Assembly: GCF_901000735.1 (NCBI RefSeq)
Contig: NC_081542.1
Span: 12,981,180-13,045,179 of the forward strand
Direction of reading: 5' to 3'
Origin: Corylus avellana
Taxonomy: Eukaryota > Streptophyta > Magnoliopsida > Fagales > Betulaceae
DNA length: 64,000 nucleotides
Shown: piece after piece, positions 62,799-64,000 of the stretch
How positions within the stretch are numbered: the first letter of the stretch is position 1
Layout of the letters: every line of letters begins with the position of its first letter
Notes under the pieces: generated by a model
What the model was told of the DNA's origin: nothing
The model's input: the letters and a program-made list of their open reading frames with translations, nothing else
Database searches by the model: none
Program-made: the position numbers and the translations under genes

Positions 62799-63516
62799 AT
62801 ATATATATATATATATATATACTGTTGGCAAAATGGCAACCCTCTCTTTATCCAGAACGCGCGGTACGTGTAACTAGCGATGGAGCCGTGGAGGAAGGGT
62901 CTTTCATTCTCTCATGACGGGGGCTCTTCTTTTAAATATCTATGCACGAAACCGTGTACAAAAAGTCATGGATGGGCTATAATGTGATGGTTTTTTTAGT
63001 TCTATAAAGAATAAAATATAATCAAGTGGAAAATGGATCAATGGAAAAAAGAGAATCCATTGAAAATTCCTCCAACTAGCTCACCAGCTCCCAAGAGTTT
63101 GGGGCGTTGATATAATCAAGTGGAAAATGGATCAATGGAAAAAAGAGAATCCATTGAAAATTCCTCCAACTAGTTACGTGTATAGGAGAGTTTTGATAAT
63201 TTCCTTAATGACATTCCTGCATCGGCTCAAACATTTGCCGTCACGTCCTAATGCAACGACTATTTCCAAAGCATCACCTTTCGGTATGAGATGTTGAAAC
63301 CTAAAGTCTCTATTTAGATCTATTAATCTTCAAGGAGCATCGTAAGGTTACAATTTTTTATTTACCTTTTATTGATGTTTGAGAGGGAATATAGTTTTAA
63401 AATAACCTGATCTTCAAGTGGTGCAAGCACTTAGAAAAGATGGAAGGAGTTGGAGTTGCTATGGACATATTATTGAGGAAGTTTGAGGGGTGTTAAGTAG
63501 TCTACAAAGATAGAAA

Positions 63517-63657
63517 GTTAATCATATTATACGATATCTCAATGATGCCGCCCATTGTCTTACGAAAAAAACGCTTTCTCTCACCGTGGAACAAGGTCTT
63601 ATTGAGGAAATTCCCCATTGTATTTCGGATATTATATTTGTAGAGCGTTGTGTTTAA
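63517..63657 (+). pseudogene. RNase H-like domain fragment, unit 3
   Basis: Reads VNHIIRYLNDAAHCLTKKTL and, further on, EEIPHCISDIIFVERCV then a stop. The AAHCLTKK motif is the best-preserved RVT_3-like version of the three. It has no intact upstream domain. Confidence 0.7.
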
Positions 63658-64000
63658 TGCAGTTTTTCAATCCATAGAAATCGCTCTATTCTTTACCAAA
63701 AAAAATTAAAAAATAACTTGATCTTAGAAATAGATTGGTGTTGAAGGTAGATTAGGAGTTTTTGCACATTCATAGAGAATGCTGTTAGGATGTCAAAAAT
63801 GCATATGCAGAGTATATTTGTTCTATTATTTTCCATAGTTCCTTTTTCTTTTTTTTCTTTTTTCTTTTTTTATTAAATCTGAAGTCCCTTCTCCCCCCCC
63901 CCCCAAAACAAAAAAAATGCGGACGCTCAAATTGGGATATTTTGCAAATGTCCTCAATCTGACACTTATCTGTTTGGTTTTGAGGATAATTGAGGAAGAT

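Larger units (their letters stand above)
58015..64000 (-). repeat. Segmental duplication, unit 3 (inverted, partial)
   Basis: Read on the minus strand, 64000 to 58015 matches unit 1 from about 29597 to 35750 and unit 2 from about 49219 to the HIPP gene. It includes the truncated-HIPP breakpoint and about 55 bases of the next unit's left edge (ending ...caattatatgat at the gap). It runs off the window's right side. Confidence 0.9.

Overview
This window is nuclear DNA from a flowering plant, probably a woody eudicot; GGGTGGC-type palindromic repeats hint at Fagales, but that is only a guess. The signs are GT-AG introns, AT-rich intergenic DNA, many MITEs, SINEs and LINE fragments, and plant-specific genes (ISA2, PALE CRESS, MED33, a HIPP metallochaperone). 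One 100-N assembly gap lies at 57915-58014.

Left part (1-11371) is single copy. It holds ISA2 (+), the non-catalytic isoamylase subunit with an intron-free coding region, and the convergent seven-exon gene PALE CRESS (-). Both products are plastid proteins.

From about 11372 to 55690 the window is a tandem segmental duplication. Each unit carries, in order, a MITE-like foldback element, a 12-exon MED33 (REF4/RFR1-type Mediator subunit) gene on the minus strand, a repeat-filled spacer, and a HIPP-type heavy-metal-associated gene on the plus strand. Unit 1 is about 11372-35680 and unit 2 about 35681-55690. The unit 1/unit 2 junction falls inside exon 3 of the HIPP gene. The first HIPP copy is therefore cut to 147 codons, while the copy at the end of unit 2 is full length (376 aa, ending in a CaaX box). 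Both MED33 copies rebuild to uninterrupted 1328-aa reading frames with identical exon lengths.

After the gap, 58015-64000 is a third, inverted, partial copy of the unit's right-hand part, including the same truncated-HIPP junction. It is either a real inverted unit or a misplaced contig or haplotig.

Comparing the copies gives filled and empty sites for several transposons: a hAT element, a three-level nest of MULE-type MITEs, and a small MITE in a MED33 intron. Together they give a relative history of insertion and duplication. Unit 1 alone carries about 4 kb of extra sequence upstream of MED33, including a poly(A)-tailed retroposon with a 17-bp target-site duplication. I saw no rRNA, functional tRNA, CRISPR array or previously undescribed protein system. 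The novelty is mainly the structure and evolution of the duplicated block.
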